The notes under the pieces were generated by a model. The model saw only the letters and a list, made by a program, of their open reading frames with translations, ran no database searches and was not told where the DNA came from. A stretch of DNA of 64,000 bases from Clostridium cavendishii DSM 21758 (lineage in GTDB: Bacteria > Bacillota > Clostridia > Clostridiales > Clostridiaceae): assembly GCF_900141845.1 (NCBI RefSeq), contig NZ_FQZB01000012.1, forward strand, positions 124,001 to 188,000, read 5' to 3'. Each line of letters starts with the position of its first letter. Positions within the stretch are counted from its first letter, which is position 1. The translations under genes were made by a program, and so were the position numbers. Positions 26,515 to 35,201 of the stretch are shown here, piece after piece.

Positions 26515-26935
26515 CAAAAATCTTCTTATAAGTAACCGTTACAAATTCCTATTAATACTATAAATAAAGAAATGTAAAATACTCAAAGGAAAATAAAATG
26601 AAAAAAATCTAAGCTATTTACAATTTTATGTGTACTTATGATAATGCTTTTAACCTTAGTTTCTTGTTGAACTACTAATAATAAAAAAGATATCTCTAAA
26701 GCTCTTCAAAAGGTAAGCTTAAATGAAGTTGTTCGTTCTGTTTTCTATACACCTATGTATGTTTATATTGCTAATGGATACTTTAAAGATGAAGGTTAAA
26801 TATTGATTTATCTACTGGGCAAGATGCTGAAAGAGCTATCTCCAAAGCACAAATCTTATAGTTAGAAGTTTATACATAAAAGTTTAGAAAAAATAGACAC
26901 CTAACTTCAAAAGCTAGATGCCTATTTTTATGTTT
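26515..26935 (+). pseudogene. Decayed copy of the lipoprotein 5-prime segment (R1)
   Basis: The leader CTTATAAGTAACCGTTACAA, the ATG, a signal peptide with several stops, then FYTPMYVYIANGYFKDEG match the lipoprotein gene at 41805. After the STGQ codons it runs into the common tail ATCTCCAAAGCACAAATCTT and a terminator hairpin (GACACCTAAC / AGCTAGATGCC, then TATTTTTA). In-frame TAA codons at the KL, CG and EG positions show that it is non-functional. Confidence 0.85.
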
Positions 26936-26979
26936 ATATTGAAAATATATCTTTAAAAATTGAAAACTAAATTTGAAAT

Positions 26980-27270
26980 CTATTTTCTTTCTTTTTTCCA
27001 AGAGTCATTTATACTTTTTCTAGTAGCAATCCAACCTAAAGGAAGGTCAACTAATTGAGTTAAAGTACCGTCTAAATAGACCATATGGGCTAATGATACA
27101 ATCATAGCATCCTCAATGTTTATATTTTCTCCATGATGAAACTGCCAAGCACCATCTTCTTCATCATGAGAAACATAAAGTATTGGCATATCTTCATTAA
27201 TAACTTGCATTGTTGTAAAAACTGCTGTATTTTCTACATCATTAAACTTCCATTCTTTGTTTATCTCCAT
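26980..27270 (-). CDS. Small conserved protein, immunity-like
   Basis: The 96-residue protein reads WKFNDVENTAVFTTMQVINE, ILYVSHDEEDGAWQFHHGEN and VDLPLGWIATRKSINDSW. I recall this FTT..V/DGAWQFH/DLPLGW pattern as a widespread family of small uncharacterised proteins, often near toxin loci, but I cannot give its accession. The start ATG lies behind AGAAGGAG. It is soluble and single-domain. Confidence 0.65.
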   Translation of the reverse strand: MEINKEWKFNDVENTAVFTTMQVINEDMPILYVSHDEEDGAWQFHHGENINIEDAMIVSLAHMVYLDGTLTQLVDLPLGWIATRKSINDSWKKERK

Positions 27271-27331
27271 GTTAGCATCTCCTTCTATATATTTTGATTA
27301 ATCTATTTTACTTCTATAACTTAAAATAAGA

Positions 27332-27623
27332 CTATTCTTCTATAATCCAATTAATTTTTTGATTTGTAGACTTTTCAGCATTTTTAATTACTTCAAACAA
27401 GCTTAGGAATTCCTCGCTTCTAACATTAAAAACTCCCTTTTCAAGCATAGATTCATATTCAATGTAATAGCAATTCACTTTCTTTATCATCTCTGATTTC
27501 AGTTTCATCTTCATATTCTCCACTATCATACAACTTATCTGATTTAATAATCCTAAGATTGAAAACAACACTTCTATCATAAATCCAAGATCTTCTTGCA
27601 ATAATTACATTGTTTTCATTCAT
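27332..27623 (-). pseudogene. Frameshifted small gene, immunity-like
   Basis: AGGAAGGTG and ATG at 27623 open MNENNVIIARRSWIYDRSVV followed by FNLRIIKSDKLYDSGEYEDE, but this frame ends at a stop near 27470. The neighbouring frame then continues YYIEYESMLEKGVFNVRSEE to NWIIEE and the true stop at 27332. The total, 292 nt, is not a multiple of three, consistent with one indel in a ~97-residue gene. A sequencing error in the AT-rich run is the alternative. Confidence 0.65.
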
Positions 27624-27787
27624 TAAATCACACCTTCCTGAAGAAAGTTACAATACTTCTCTAACTAGTAACTGTACATATTAAGTTAAAACTCATTAAC
27701 ATGTTAATTATAACATACCTCCAATTTCATTATATAAAAAATAAAATTAAAAGTATCATTTGTTGTTTAAAATCAACAATAATGAAT

Positions 27788-27815
27788 TAACAGGAATTAT
27801 ATGATATAATCACTA
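27788..27815 (+). promoter_or_regulatory. Island promoter module upstream of the DUF2691-like gene
   Basis: AGGAATTATATGATATAATC followed by ACTAATAA matches the modules at 18786, 31402 and 40500. Confidence 0.55.
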
Positions 27816-27874
27816 ATAATCAAGTTTTAATTGTACCACATTATAACTTATAAATAAATTTGGAGGACAATTCA

Positions 27875-28345
27875 ATGATAAATATGGGAGTTAGTTTTAA
27901 AATTCCAAACGAATACGGAAATCATCTTTCAGATATATTAGAACCTTTACCTTTTAACTATTACCAATGGCTAATTAATAATGATGAGATACACATAGTC
28001 CACGATAATGAATTTACTAATCAATTTTTGTTTGATGAAGATAAAATAATATCTGGAGAAAAACTATATGAAAAATCAAAAAACAATACTTATTATATGG
28101 TATTTGTAACTTTAAGAGCTTTTTTAAAAGATGGAACTATAAAATCAGTATCAAAGTATAAAGAATTTACGGAAAGTGATTGTCAAATTATACTTGCAGT
28201 ATATGACTGTTCCTATGTTATATTTTGGTGCAAAAATAGCCAATTGGTATCAAAAATGTATATGTATGCTCTGTCAAAGGGGTATGAAGATATTAAATAT
28301 ATTACTGAAGAAGAGTTAATCAAAAACAAATATTATATTGAGTAA
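27875..28345 (+). CDS. DUF2691-like protein
   Basis: The 156-residue product from ATG 27875 (GGAGG 9 nt upstream) begins MINMGVSFKIPNEYGNHLSD, then has FNYYQWLINNDEIH, ESDCQIILAVYDCSYVIFWC and GYEDIKYITEE. From memory this order matches DUF2691, an uncharacterised family of bacilli and clostridia. It starts a run of four plus-strand genes (to 30266) that may share the upstream promoter module. Confidence 0.7.
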   Translation: MINMGVSFKIPNEYGNHLSDILEPLPFNYYQWLINNDEIHIVHDNEFTNQFLFDEDKIISGEKLYEKSKNNTYYMVFVTLRAFLKDGTIKSVSKYKEFTESDCQIILAVYDCSYVIFWCKNSQLVSKMYMYALSKGYEDIKYITEEELIKNKYYIE

Positions 28346-28394
28346 TCACCTTGGTACAGAGTATGCTTATAATAATTTTTAGGAGATGAACTAT

Positions 28395-28700
28395 ATGGAT
28401 GATAAAAATTTCATTCGGTATATTGGAGATTATAGAGTACATGATAGTAGTATAGAAACAATTTTACAAAATGAAGATATTATTCAAGTATATTTAATAA
28501 GTAATGAAAATGAAAAAATTATAGTAACATTTATAGATGTTAAATCAATGAAATCTAATAGACCTGAAGGTATGATACTTTATTCAATTAGTGAGATGAA
28601 AGAGCAACCCCCGTTCCGTAAATTTATATTTGTAAACTGGGATGAAGATAATGATGCTTCACTTGAAATAATTGCAAAAGATTGTATATTCAATAATTAA
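28395..28700 (+). CDS. Small conserved hypothetical protein, 101 aa
   Basis: The ATG at 28395 is chosen; an ATG nine nt earlier overlaps the AGGAG site. The product reads FIRYIGDYRVHDSSIETILQ, then VYLISNENEKIIVTF, and RKFIFVNWDEDNDASLEII. It is soluble and acidic without catalytic residues that I can name. I have an impression of a small protein family common in Bacillus and Clostridium accessory loci. It is second in the run beginning at 27875. Confidence 0.65.
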   Translation: MDDKNFIRYIGDYRVHDSSIETILQNEDIIQVYLISNENEKIIVTFIDVKSMKSNRPEGMILYSISEMKEQPPFRKFIFVNWDEDNDASLEIIAKDCIFNN

Positions 28701-28770
28701 ATTCATCATTAATAACATTCTAATAAATTGAGTATTTAATACTACATACTTGATTGGAGGTAAAGATTGT

Positions 28771-29250
28771 ATGAAGAAAATAACCAGAGATTTAAAAAAA
28801 CACTATAGAGGTGTTGAAAAAAATTTAAGGGACTTTAACATAGACCTTTCTGAAAAGTCATGGTATAGAATGTGGCACATTCATTTAGATTGGTATGGAA
28901 TAACTTCTGTGAGTCATAAGGATAGAAAAAAACACATTTTGTATTATCTCAAGATTTTTGATAAGATTTCTAAACAAGCAAATGAAACTGAAAGAGATTT
29001 TCAAACGTGGTTATATTTAGATGGGCATGATGGCGCTGATGATGCTCTATACTTTCATACCGAAAATCCTAAATTTGATTTCCCCTATTACCTAGATAAT
29101 ATTGAATGGGTTATAGAAGTTCCTTCTATACTTATAGGTTTAATAGATTTAGCTACTTTCAATATTGGTGTACTTAATGATAACGAAGGAAATCTACCTT
29201 TTTATATAATTCAAAAAAAGGGATTGGGATTGAAGATAAATGAAAAATAA
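28771..29250 (+). CDS. Conserved hypothetical protein, 159 aa
   Basis: ATG at 28771 follows TTGGAGG. Recognisable blocks are SWYRMWHIHLDWYGITSVSH, LYYLKIFDKISKQ and FQTWLYLDGHDGADDALYFH. Several conserved Trp, His and Asp residues suggest a folded globular domain. The function and family name are not known to me. It is third in a plus-strand run of accessory genes. Confidence 0.65.
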   Translation: MKKITRDLKKHYRGVEKNLRDFNIDLSEKSWYRMWHIHLDWYGITSVSHKDRKKHILYYLKIFDKISKQANETERDFQTWLYLDGHDGADDALYFHTENPKFDFPYYLDNIEWVIEVPSILIGLIDLATFNIGVLNDNEGNLPFYIIQKKGLGLKINEK

Positions 29251-29414
29251 ACCTTCCCAATCACAACTCCTTAAAGAACTACCTAATTATAAAATTGTAT
29301 AATAGATACTAATTATATTAGATTCTTAAATTATTGTGGACTATATACTAATATAAATAAGTCTAAAATTACTTGTAATGAGCAACTTTATTTATAATTT
29401 AATGAGGTGATGAT

Positions 29415-30266
29415 ATGAATAAAAAAGGATTAGAATATTATTTGAAAAGCTTTAAAATCAGAGATGAAAATACTGACAATTGTATATCATTAATACAATC
29501 AAATATTTCTGGTGGTCGTATAACCTATGAACAAATTGATGAATTAAAGAACCATCCAAATGCAATAGAAATATTGATAAGTGGCTTAACACAAGATACT
29601 TTTGATTACTTTATTGAAAATTATGGATACCAATTTAAAGTAATTCACTTTTGGAAATGTCCATTAATTTCAGACTTTACAAAACTAGAACAACTACCAA
29701 ATGTAGAGTATCTATTATTCTTTTGGAATCAACGAGTTACACATCTATGGGATTTGTCAAAAAACATTCATTTGAAAGGTTTATCTTTTGATGATTTTAC
29801 TAGAATGCATACATTGAAAGAAATTCCTTTAGCCCCTGCTCTTGAGGAGTTGTATTTTGGTGATAAAGTATGGAACAAGTATGTTTTGGAATCATTAAAG
29901 CCACTTTGTCATGCACAAAAATTAGAGACTCTAATCTTTTCAGCTAAAAAAATTGATGACAATGATATTAACCCTCTTTCGAAAATATGCAATTTGAAAA
30001 ATCTAGAATTTCCAACAAACCTTTTTACAACCGAACAAGTAGCATGGCTAACTGCTAATACTACAAATATAAATTCATCTGTGCTTGCTCCATATTTAAA
30101 ATTAAAACATCCTATTGATTGTGATGAAATAATAAAAGATGTTTTAGTAATAGGTAAAAGAAAGCCCTTTTTGAATTCAAAGCAAGACAAAACACGATTG
30201 GATAAGTATAAAAATAACTTTTATAGTTTGGTAAAGAAATACCGTGAAGAAAACAACCATGGCTAA
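29415..30266 (+). CDS. Leucine-rich-repeat-like protein, 283 aa
   Basis: ATG follows TGAGGTGATG. The protein contains irregular LRR-like units: LPNVEYLLFFWNQRVTHLWD, NIHLKGLSFDDFTRMHTLKE, PALEELYFGD, QKLETLIFSAKKI and CNLKNLEFP. A basic C-terminal tail ends it. There is no signal peptide, so it is cytosolic. Such LRR proteins occur as immunity or scaffold proteins in toxin-rich islands. It is last in a four-gene plus-strand run and is followed at once by a lipoprotein-segment remnant. Confidence 0.65.
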   Translation: MNKKGLEYYLKSFKIRDENTDNCISLIQSNISGGRITYEQIDELKNHPNAIEILISGLTQDTFDYFIENYGYQFKVIHFWKCPLISDFTKLEQLPNVEYLLFFWNQRVTHLWDLSKNIHLKGLSFDDFTRMHTLKEIPLAPALEELYFGDKVWNKYVLESLKPLCHAQKLETLIFSAKKIDDNDINPLSKICNLKNLEFPTNLFTTEQVAWLTANTTNINSSVLAPYLKLKHPIDCDEIIKDVLVIGKRKPFLNSKQDKTRLDKYKNNFYSLVKKYREENNHG

Positions 30267-30287
30267 AGCCATTAGTTTGAAATTCGC

Positions 30288-30474
30288 TTATAGAAGTATG
30301 TGTCTATTGCTAATGGATAATTTAAAGATGATGGCTTGGATATTGGTTTATCCACTAGGCAAGGTATTGAAAAAGCTATCTCCAAAATACACGTTTTATG
30401 ATTAAGAAATTCTACATAAAAGTTTATAAAAATAGACATCTAACTTCATGAGCTAGATGTTTATTTTTAGACAA
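30288..30474 (+). pseudogene. Decayed copy of the lipoprotein 5-prime segment (R2, 3-prime part only)
   Basis: The segment starts at codons for the SIANGYFKDEG region (TCTATTGCTAATGGATAATT), passes through ATTGGTTTATCCACTAGGCA and AAAGCTATCTCCAAAATACA, and ends with the tail hairpin ATCTAACTTCATGAGCTAGAT plus TTTATTTTTA. The leader and signal peptide codons are missing. Confidence 0.75.
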
Positions 30475-30975
30475 TTATATTAAACTTATAAATTCCTCTT
30501 CATATTTTTTTAAATACTCTTCTAACAGATCATTAATAGTAGGTTTGCATAAATAAAACTCTCTATCTACTCTTTCAATCAATTCATCAAATCTTTCTTC
30601 TGATTCATCCCTACTAAACTCGTAGTCATATTCTACCAAAACTTTTTGTATGAATTCATCTCTGCTATTAATATTTTCTTCATCTAATATATCATAAGAA
30701 TTTATTAATTCACTCACTATATCTAATTGTTTAAAAGCACCTATAACTTTCAACGCTTCTAACGTTTCATTTAAATATTGACCTTTCCTATTTGTAAAAT
30801 ATTGAATATGCCCGCCATTCTGAACTTCTGAATCATAATAGAAACATAATTGAGCCACTCTTTGTATATAGGTTAACTCATTATAATCTTCTACTGCTAT
30901 AAGGTTAATAAATTCATTCCATTTTATGTATGGTGAAGTTTCTAATTCTTTTTTTGTTATAGTTCTTCTAATCAT
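30475..30975 (-). CDS. DMP19/DUF4375 family protein
   Basis: The 166-residue protein contains YDSEVQNGGHIQYFTNRKGQ and LNETLEALKVIGA, the core of the DMP19/DUF4375 family. Its founding member in Neisseria is a DNA-mimic protein that binds a transcription factor. The C-terminal third is strongly acidic (ESEERFDELIERVDREF), compatible with DNA mimicry. Start: ATG with TGAGGTGAG upstream. A remnant of a second copy lies at 20066-20135. It is probably an immunity or anti-repressor-type gene. Confidence 0.8.
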   Translation of the reverse strand: MIRRTITKKELETSPYIKWNEFINLIAVEDYNELTYIQRVAQLCFYYDSEVQNGGHIQYFTNRKGQYLNETLEALKVIGAFKQLDIVSELINSYDILDEENINSRDEFIQKVLVEYDYEFSRDESEERFDELIERVDREFYLCKPTINDLLEEYLKKYEEEFISLI

Positions 30976-31092
30976 TTAATACTCACCTCATTAAAAGTAT
31001 GATTTGACTTAAAAATCAAATTTTATTTTATCCTAATATTAATTTCTGTATTATATTTAAATTATATGTATATTTCTTATGTTTTAAGTTCA

Positions 31093-31190
31093 TTAAACTA
31101 AATATATCTGCACTTCTTTTGAGGCATAAATTTGCATCCAATCAATACCATTTACTAATGGCAATATATTCTTATTAATTTCTATCTAAA
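31093..31190 (-). pseudogene. Short gene remnant
   Basis: The minus strand reads IEINKNILPLVNGIDWMQIY, then ASKEVQIYLV and a stop, preceded by an in-frame stop. It looks protein-like, but no family can be assigned. Confidence 0.35.
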
Positions 31191-31349
31191 CACTATTCCT
31201 ATTAGAAACAAATCATTTGTTAGAGTTTACTTTAGTTGCTGATATTGTTAATTACTTTCTTATAGTTTTATTAACAATTGATTTAATCTTTGATAAAAAA
31301 CATTAGAAAATTAAAATAATAAAAAAATTACAAACTAAATTAAATATAA

Positions 31350-31430
31350 AAAGTTCTTTAAAAATTAAATACTACGGTGAAAAAGACAAAATTGAAATTA
31401 TTAGGATTATATGGTATAATTGCTAATATT
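31350..31430 (+). promoter_or_regulatory. CTTTGAAAA-type box plus promoter upstream of the Fmt-like gene
   Basis: GTTCTTTAAAAATTAAATAC followed by TACGGTGAAAAAG is a variant of the box at 40428. GATTATATGGTATAATTGCT about 50 nt on supplies the extended -10. Confidence 0.65.
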
Positions 31431-31510
31431 TTAATTGAAATCACAAATTATTTCATAACTAATGAATAACTACAAAATATATTTTGTAGTATCAAATGGA
31501 GGTATTAATA

Positions 31511-32464
31511 GTGAAAATAGTTTTTATGGGAACTCCTGATTTTGCAGTTCCTTCATTGAAGAAAATGATAGAGAAATATAATGTAAGTGCTATTGTAACA
31601 CAACCTGATAAACCAAGTGGAAGGGGGAATAAGGTAGCAATTTCACCAATTAAAGAGGTCGGACTATCGAATGAAATTCAAATTTTTCAACCAGAAAAAA
31701 TAAGAACAGACTCTGTAATTATTGATAAATTAAAAGAAATAAATCCTGATTTTATTATTGTTGTAGCATATGGTCAAATCTTAACTAAGCAAATACTTGA
31801 CATACCAAGACTTGGATGTATTTGTCTACATGCATCTCGCCTCCCAATGTATAGGGGGTCAGCACCAATAAATTGGAGTTTAATAAATGGTGAAACAAAA
31901 ACTGGAAATACAACTATACTGATGGATACTGGTATAGATACGGGTGATATTCTTATGAGAAGTGAGTTTGACATATCTGAATCTATGACAGCAGGAGAAT
32001 TGTACAACTTATTAAAAATAAACGGTGCTGAACTGTTAGAGGAAACAATAAATGGAATCGCCACAGGTAAAATTTGTGGGTTAAAACAATCGAATGATGG
32101 AAGTTCTTATGTACAGATGTTAAACAAGCAAATGGCAAAGATTAATTGGAATGATAGTAGTATTAACATACATAATTTAATAAGAGGATTGAGTTCTTGG
32201 CCATATAAAAATATAAACTCATGGCCAACTGCTCATACTTATTATAAAGATATTCCAATTAAAATATTCAAATCCAAGTCATTAGAGTCAAATATTATTA
32301 AACCACCTGGTTATATCATAGATGCAAATAATGAAGGAATTACAGTCGCCACCAATAACGGTATTCTGATTATAGAAATATTACAGTTTCCAGGTGGGAA
32401 ACCTCTTGAGGTAAAAGAATTTTTAAAAGGAAATAAAATAGAAAAAGGTATTGTATTATCATAA
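31511..32464 (+). CDS. Methionyl-tRNA formyltransferase paralog with altered active site
   Basis: The GTG at 31511 is served by GGAGG; 317 residues follow. The N-terminal formyltransferase fold is clear: KIVFMGTPDFAVPSLKK, TQPDKPSGRGNK, VVAYGQILTK and MDTGIDTGDIL. The C-terminal OB-like domain is present (SSWPYKNINSWPTAHTYYKD). The canonical GCINVHASLLP is here GCICLHASRLP. The catalytic Asn (Asn108 in E. coli) is Cys105, while His107 and Asp143 are retained. It lacks the usual def/priA/rsmB neighbours and sits as a single passenger between an island promoter and an ACACCGTA terminator. It is likely a diverged second copy. Confidence 0.85.
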   Translation: MKIVFMGTPDFAVPSLKKMIEKYNVSAIVTQPDKPSGRGNKVAISPIKEVGLSNEIQIFQPEKIRTDSVIIDKLKEINPDFIIVVAYGQILTKQILDIPRLGCICLHASRLPMYRGSAPINWSLINGETKTGNTTILMDTGIDTGDILMRSEFDISESMTAGELYNLLKINGAELLEETINGIATGKICGLKQSNDGSSYVQMLNKQMAKINWNDSSINIHNLIRGLSSWPYKNINSWPTAHTYYKDIPIKIFKSKSLESNIIKPPGYIIDANNEGITVATNNGILIIEILQFPGGKPLEVKEFLKGNKIEKGIVLS

Positions 32465-32564
32465 GCATAATTGATTAATAGTCTATATATGACTACAATA
32501 TTATGATTATTGGTTCATAATATTCTGATTTAACGGCACAACAATAAAAAACAAATACTTATCT

Positions 32565-32604
32565 AAAACACCGTATTATTTAATTGAATTTTACGGTGTT
32601 TTTA
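32565..32604 (+). terminator. ACACCGTA-family terminator after the Fmt-like gene
   Basis: AAAACACCGTA and TACGGTGTTTTT form a 9-bp or longer stem around TTATTTAATTGAATTT. The same element, including the loop, recurs at 39711. Confidence 0.8.
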
Positions 32605-32689
32605 GTTTGTAATACAAAGATGTTATAAGTCATACTCCATTATTTATAAATATCTTTTATTCCACTTTTCCTCCTTTCTAAAAGCATAT

Positions 32690-32985
32690 ATATTTTTACA
32701 AATTTTTTATTTAACCTATCATATTTCTACTATAAAACCTTTCTTATAAGTAACCGTTATAAATTCACATTCATATTATAAATCAAGAAATGTAAAACAC
32801 CCAAAGGAGAACAAACTGAAAAAATCTAAGCTGTTTTCTATACACCTATTTATGTTTCTATTGCTAATGAATACTTTAAATATGAAGGCTTGGACATTGA
32901 ATTATCCACTGGGCAAGGCTCTAAACGAGCTATCTCCAAAACACAAGTTTTATAATTAAGAGATTGTACATAAAAGTTAATAAAA
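32690..32985 (+). pseudogene. Decayed copy of the lipoprotein 5-prime segment (R3)
   Basis: The leader CTTATAAGTAACCGTTATAA and AAGGAGAACAAA is intact, but the start codon is CTG. An internal deletion joins the KKSKL codons directly to FYTPIYVSIANEYFKYEGLD. It then shares SKRAISKTQVL and the tail with the copy at 34448. The usual tail hairpin is replaced by a different one. Confidence 0.85.
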
Positions 32986-33021
32986 ATAAATCCCTACGAT
33001 TTTAAAATCGAAGGGATTTAT
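32986..33021. terminator. Bidirectional terminator between R3 and doc
   Basis: ATAAATCCCT and AGGGATTTAT enclose the palindrome CGATTTTAAAATCG. The hairpin overlaps the end of the doc gene and serves as its terminator on the minus strand. Confidence 0.7.
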
Positions 33022-33395
33022 ATCTTATGATCTAAAATCCATGCTTTTATTTGTTCTTTATCAATATTACCAGCTGCTACTCCTAATCCTAAATTAGTTA
33101 GTTCATTTTGAGTATATTTAAGGTTTATATTATTTATTTTACATAAAAGCCTTAACGCAACTATACCAACCCGTTTATTTCCATCAATGAATCCATGATT
33201 CTTGATTAATGAATATGATGTTACAGAAATCTTTTCCTCGATAGTTTTATATAATTCTTCTCCACCAAATGTTGACAGCGAAAGTTCTAATGCACTCTTA
33301 ATCAATTCAGCATCTCTTATTCCTTTTGATCCACCATGAGCTACTATTGTTTTTTCATGAATATAAAGTAAATCCGAATAAGTTATACTTTTCAT
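33018..33395 (-). CDS. doc: Fic/Doc-family toxin (death on curing)
   Basis: This 125-residue Doc-type protein has the catalytic motif NHGFIDGNKRVG at about residues 66-77 (Fic core HxFxxGNKR) and an N-terminal YIHEKTIVAHGGSKGIRDAE typical of Doc. Doc toxins phosphorylate EF-Tu, which arrests translation. The start codon overlaps the stop of the 57-aa antitoxin by the ATGA arrangement, a classic type II toxin-antitoxin operon. All catalytic residues appear intact. Confidence 0.93.
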   Translation of the reverse strand: MKSITYSDLLYIHEKTIVAHGGSKGIRDAELIKSALELSLSTFGGEELYKTIEEKISVTSYSLIKNHGFIDGNKRVGIVALRLLCKINNINLKYTQNELTNLGLGVAAGNIDKEQIKAWILDHKI

Positions 33396-33565
33396 TTTGC
33401 TAATTCCTCTAGGGTTTCATTATCTTCAATCATAATTTCATCTATCAAACTTCTTCTTTGTTTTAATTCTTTTTCCTTTAAAAATTCCATAAAATCTATA
33501 ACCTCAGCTAACTTATCTTCAGGTATTTCTTTAGATAGTTCTATTATTCTTTCTGCTATCGTCAT
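33392..33565 (-). CDS. Antitoxin partner of Doc, 57 aa
   Basis: ATG at 33565 follows AAGGAGGAATAAGA. The 57-residue product reads MTIAERIIELSKEIPEDKLA, then EVIDFMEFLKEKELKQRRSL, and an acidic tail. The EVxDFxEFLKEKE block resembles DUF2281-type antitoxins. It is translationally coupled to doc by a 4-nt overlap. It should neutralise Doc and autoregulate the operon, as in other type II modules. Confidence 0.85.
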   Translation of the reverse strand: MTIAERIIELSKEIPEDKLAEVIDFMEFLKEKELKQRRSLIDEIMIEDNETLEELAK

Positions 33566-33746
33566 TCTTATTCCTCCTTAATAATTAAAATAATACTTTA
33601 TAAATATTCTATTTAAATTATATCACAAATAATAACTTATAAAACAATCCACTTATAAAATTTCGTTAACCCAAATTTACTTCTGAAATTTTTAGTAAAC
33701 ACTTCTTAATATAATTTCATCATAAGTTCTAATTAATCATTTTGTA

Positions 33747-34364
33747 CTATATAAATGATATAGAATTCCCCCAAGCTTTCATGCGCACTATATGTAATTT
33801 ACTATTCTTTTCAATACTTTTAAACTCATGAGGAATATTATTATATAAATTTAAGTAATTAGTTGGTACAATAGCTAAATCAAAACTATAAATATTTTCA
33901 TATAATCCTAATGATGCTTCCCATGGTAACGCATCTGTTAAATATACTACAGTATTAGGGAAATATTTTGATAGTACATTACACCCAGTCCATATAACTT
34001 TCTTTGCACAGTTATCCATCTCTCTAGTTTTAAAATCTTTGATTACTTCATCTTCATCAAACATAAGTGAAAATTCAATCCAATTTCCCTTTAAACCTTC
34101 AAATCCTTCAGGAGTATATCCCTCAATTAATGGTCTAATAAAAAAAGAATTCTCACCAAAACTTATTCTTTCACTTTGCATATTACATCCTGTATACATA
34201 AATCCATTTTTACTTAACTCCCATTTAACATTAGCAACATGAGTTTTTGTGTAATGTTCTGAAAACCCCAACTCTTGTAAAGCAAGTATAAAATTTTTTA
34301 ATAAATAATTGAAAGTTTCTTTATCATATTTAATAAAACATTGTATAAAAACATAAGCCGGCAT
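33747..34364 (-). CDS. Hypothetical protein, 205 aa
   Basis: ATG follows AAAGGAGAACTAAAT. The protein is soluble, with GNWIEFSLMFDEDEVIKDFK, WTGCNVLSKYFPNTVVYLTD and PWEASLGLYENIYSFDLAIV. I see no known catalytic motif. It is a single gene with an island promoter element (about 34413) just upstream. The setting suggests an immunity-type gene, but no family is recognised. Confidence 0.6.
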   Translation of the reverse strand: MPAYVFIQCFIKYDKETFNYLLKNFILALQELGFSEHYTKTHVANVKWELSKNGFMYTGCNMQSERISFGENSFFIRPLIEGYTPEGFEGLKGNWIEFSLMFDEDEVIKDFKTREMDNCAKKVIWTGCNVLSKYFPNTVVYLTDALPWEASLGLYENIYSFDLAIVPTNYLNLYNNIPHEFKSIEKNSKLHIVRMKAWGNSISFI

Positions 34365-34412
34365 ATTTAGTTCTCCTTTTTTTATACTTTGATTTTCATT
34401 TTTAACTATTTA

Positions 34413-34436
34413 ACTTATATGAAAATTATACCATAT
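34413..34436 (-). promoter_or_regulatory. Island promoter element, minus-strand copy
   Basis: On the minus strand ATGGTATAATTTTCATATAA lies upstream of the 205-aa gene, with GTATAAT as the extended -10. Confidence 0.5.
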
Positions 34437-34447
34437 AACCAACCTTT

Positions 34448-34642
34448 TTATATGCTCCTATGTATGTTTCTATTGCTAATGGCTATTTTAAAGATGAAGG
34501 CTTAGACATTGAATTATCCACTGGGCAAGGCTCTAAACGAGCTATCTCCAAAACACAAGTTTTATAATTAAGAGATTGTACATAAAAGTTAATAAAAAAT
34601 AAACACCATTCCTTCAGTAAGCTAGCTGTTGTTTATTTTTAT
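34448..34642 (+). pseudogene. Decayed copy of the lipoprotein 5-prime segment (R4, 3-prime part only)
   Basis: The segment begins at TGCTCCTATGTATGTTTCTA (APMYVSIANGYFKDEGLD codons), continues through TCCACTGGGCAAGGCTCTAA, and shares SKRAISKTQVL with R3 at 32690. It ends with a tail hairpin (AACACC ... AGCTAGCTGTTGTT) and TATTTTTA. The signal peptide part is absent. Confidence 0.8.
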
Positions 34643-34761
34643 GATTATACTTTAGGCCAATAATTTAATTTCTATATTTTTTGTACATCATTTTGATATT
34701 TTATTATATAATATAATTACACATAAGTTGAATTATACTATCTATGTTAGGAGAAAGATTT

Positions 34762-35085
34762 ATGAATGCAAAAGAATTCGTTGAATTATTTTACATAGAA
34801 AAAAATAATATGTTGAAACAGTATTTTAGCAATCTCAAAGATACTGAAGTTGGATTAAAACTAGATAATCTCGGCTTAACTTCGGATCAACTAGAAAAGA
34901 TGCACGGTGTTATTAACACAGTTCTTACAGACACTATGTATACCATTTTATTAGGACTAGATGGAGAAGCTTCAATTGGAAATATACAACAAAAGTATAG
35001 ATTATATGATGAAATCGGTTATGAGCTAACAAATAGCAGTGAAATAGAAGAATATGCATATGAATATTTTCAGGAAGACAACTGA
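34762..35085 (+). CDS. Conserved hypothetical protein, 107 aa
   Basis: ATG at 34762 lies behind TTAGGAG. The product is acidic and helical, with NLGLTSDQLEKMHGVINTVL, YTILLGLDGEASIGNIQQ and SSEIEEYAYEYFQED. I associate the LLGLDGEASIG block with a small uncharacterised family but cannot name it. It is framed by TATATAATATAATTAC upstream and an ACCATA/TATGGT terminator downstream, like other passengers of the island. Confidence 0.65.
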   Translation: MNAKEFVELFYIEKNNMLKQYFSNLKDTEVGLKLDNLGLTSDQLEKMHGVINTVLTDTMYTILLGLDGEASIGNIQQKYRLYDEIGYELTNSSEIEEYAYEYFQEDN

Positions 35086-35093
35086 TTTTTTAG

Positions 35094-35131
35094 AATACCA
35101 TATTATTTAGAAATAAATTTTATGGTATTTT
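35094..35131 (+). terminator. ACCGTA-family terminator variant
   Basis: AATACCATA and TATGGTATT form the stem; the loop TTATTTAGAAATAAATTT matches the other family members. A compensatory G/C to A/T pair change is visible relative to the 19846 copy. Confidence 0.75.
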
Positions 35132-35201
35132 GAGTTTGTAAGCCAAATCAATTATTTAATAATTTCAGTAATATCTAACAATATAATAGATTATTAAATA
35201 A

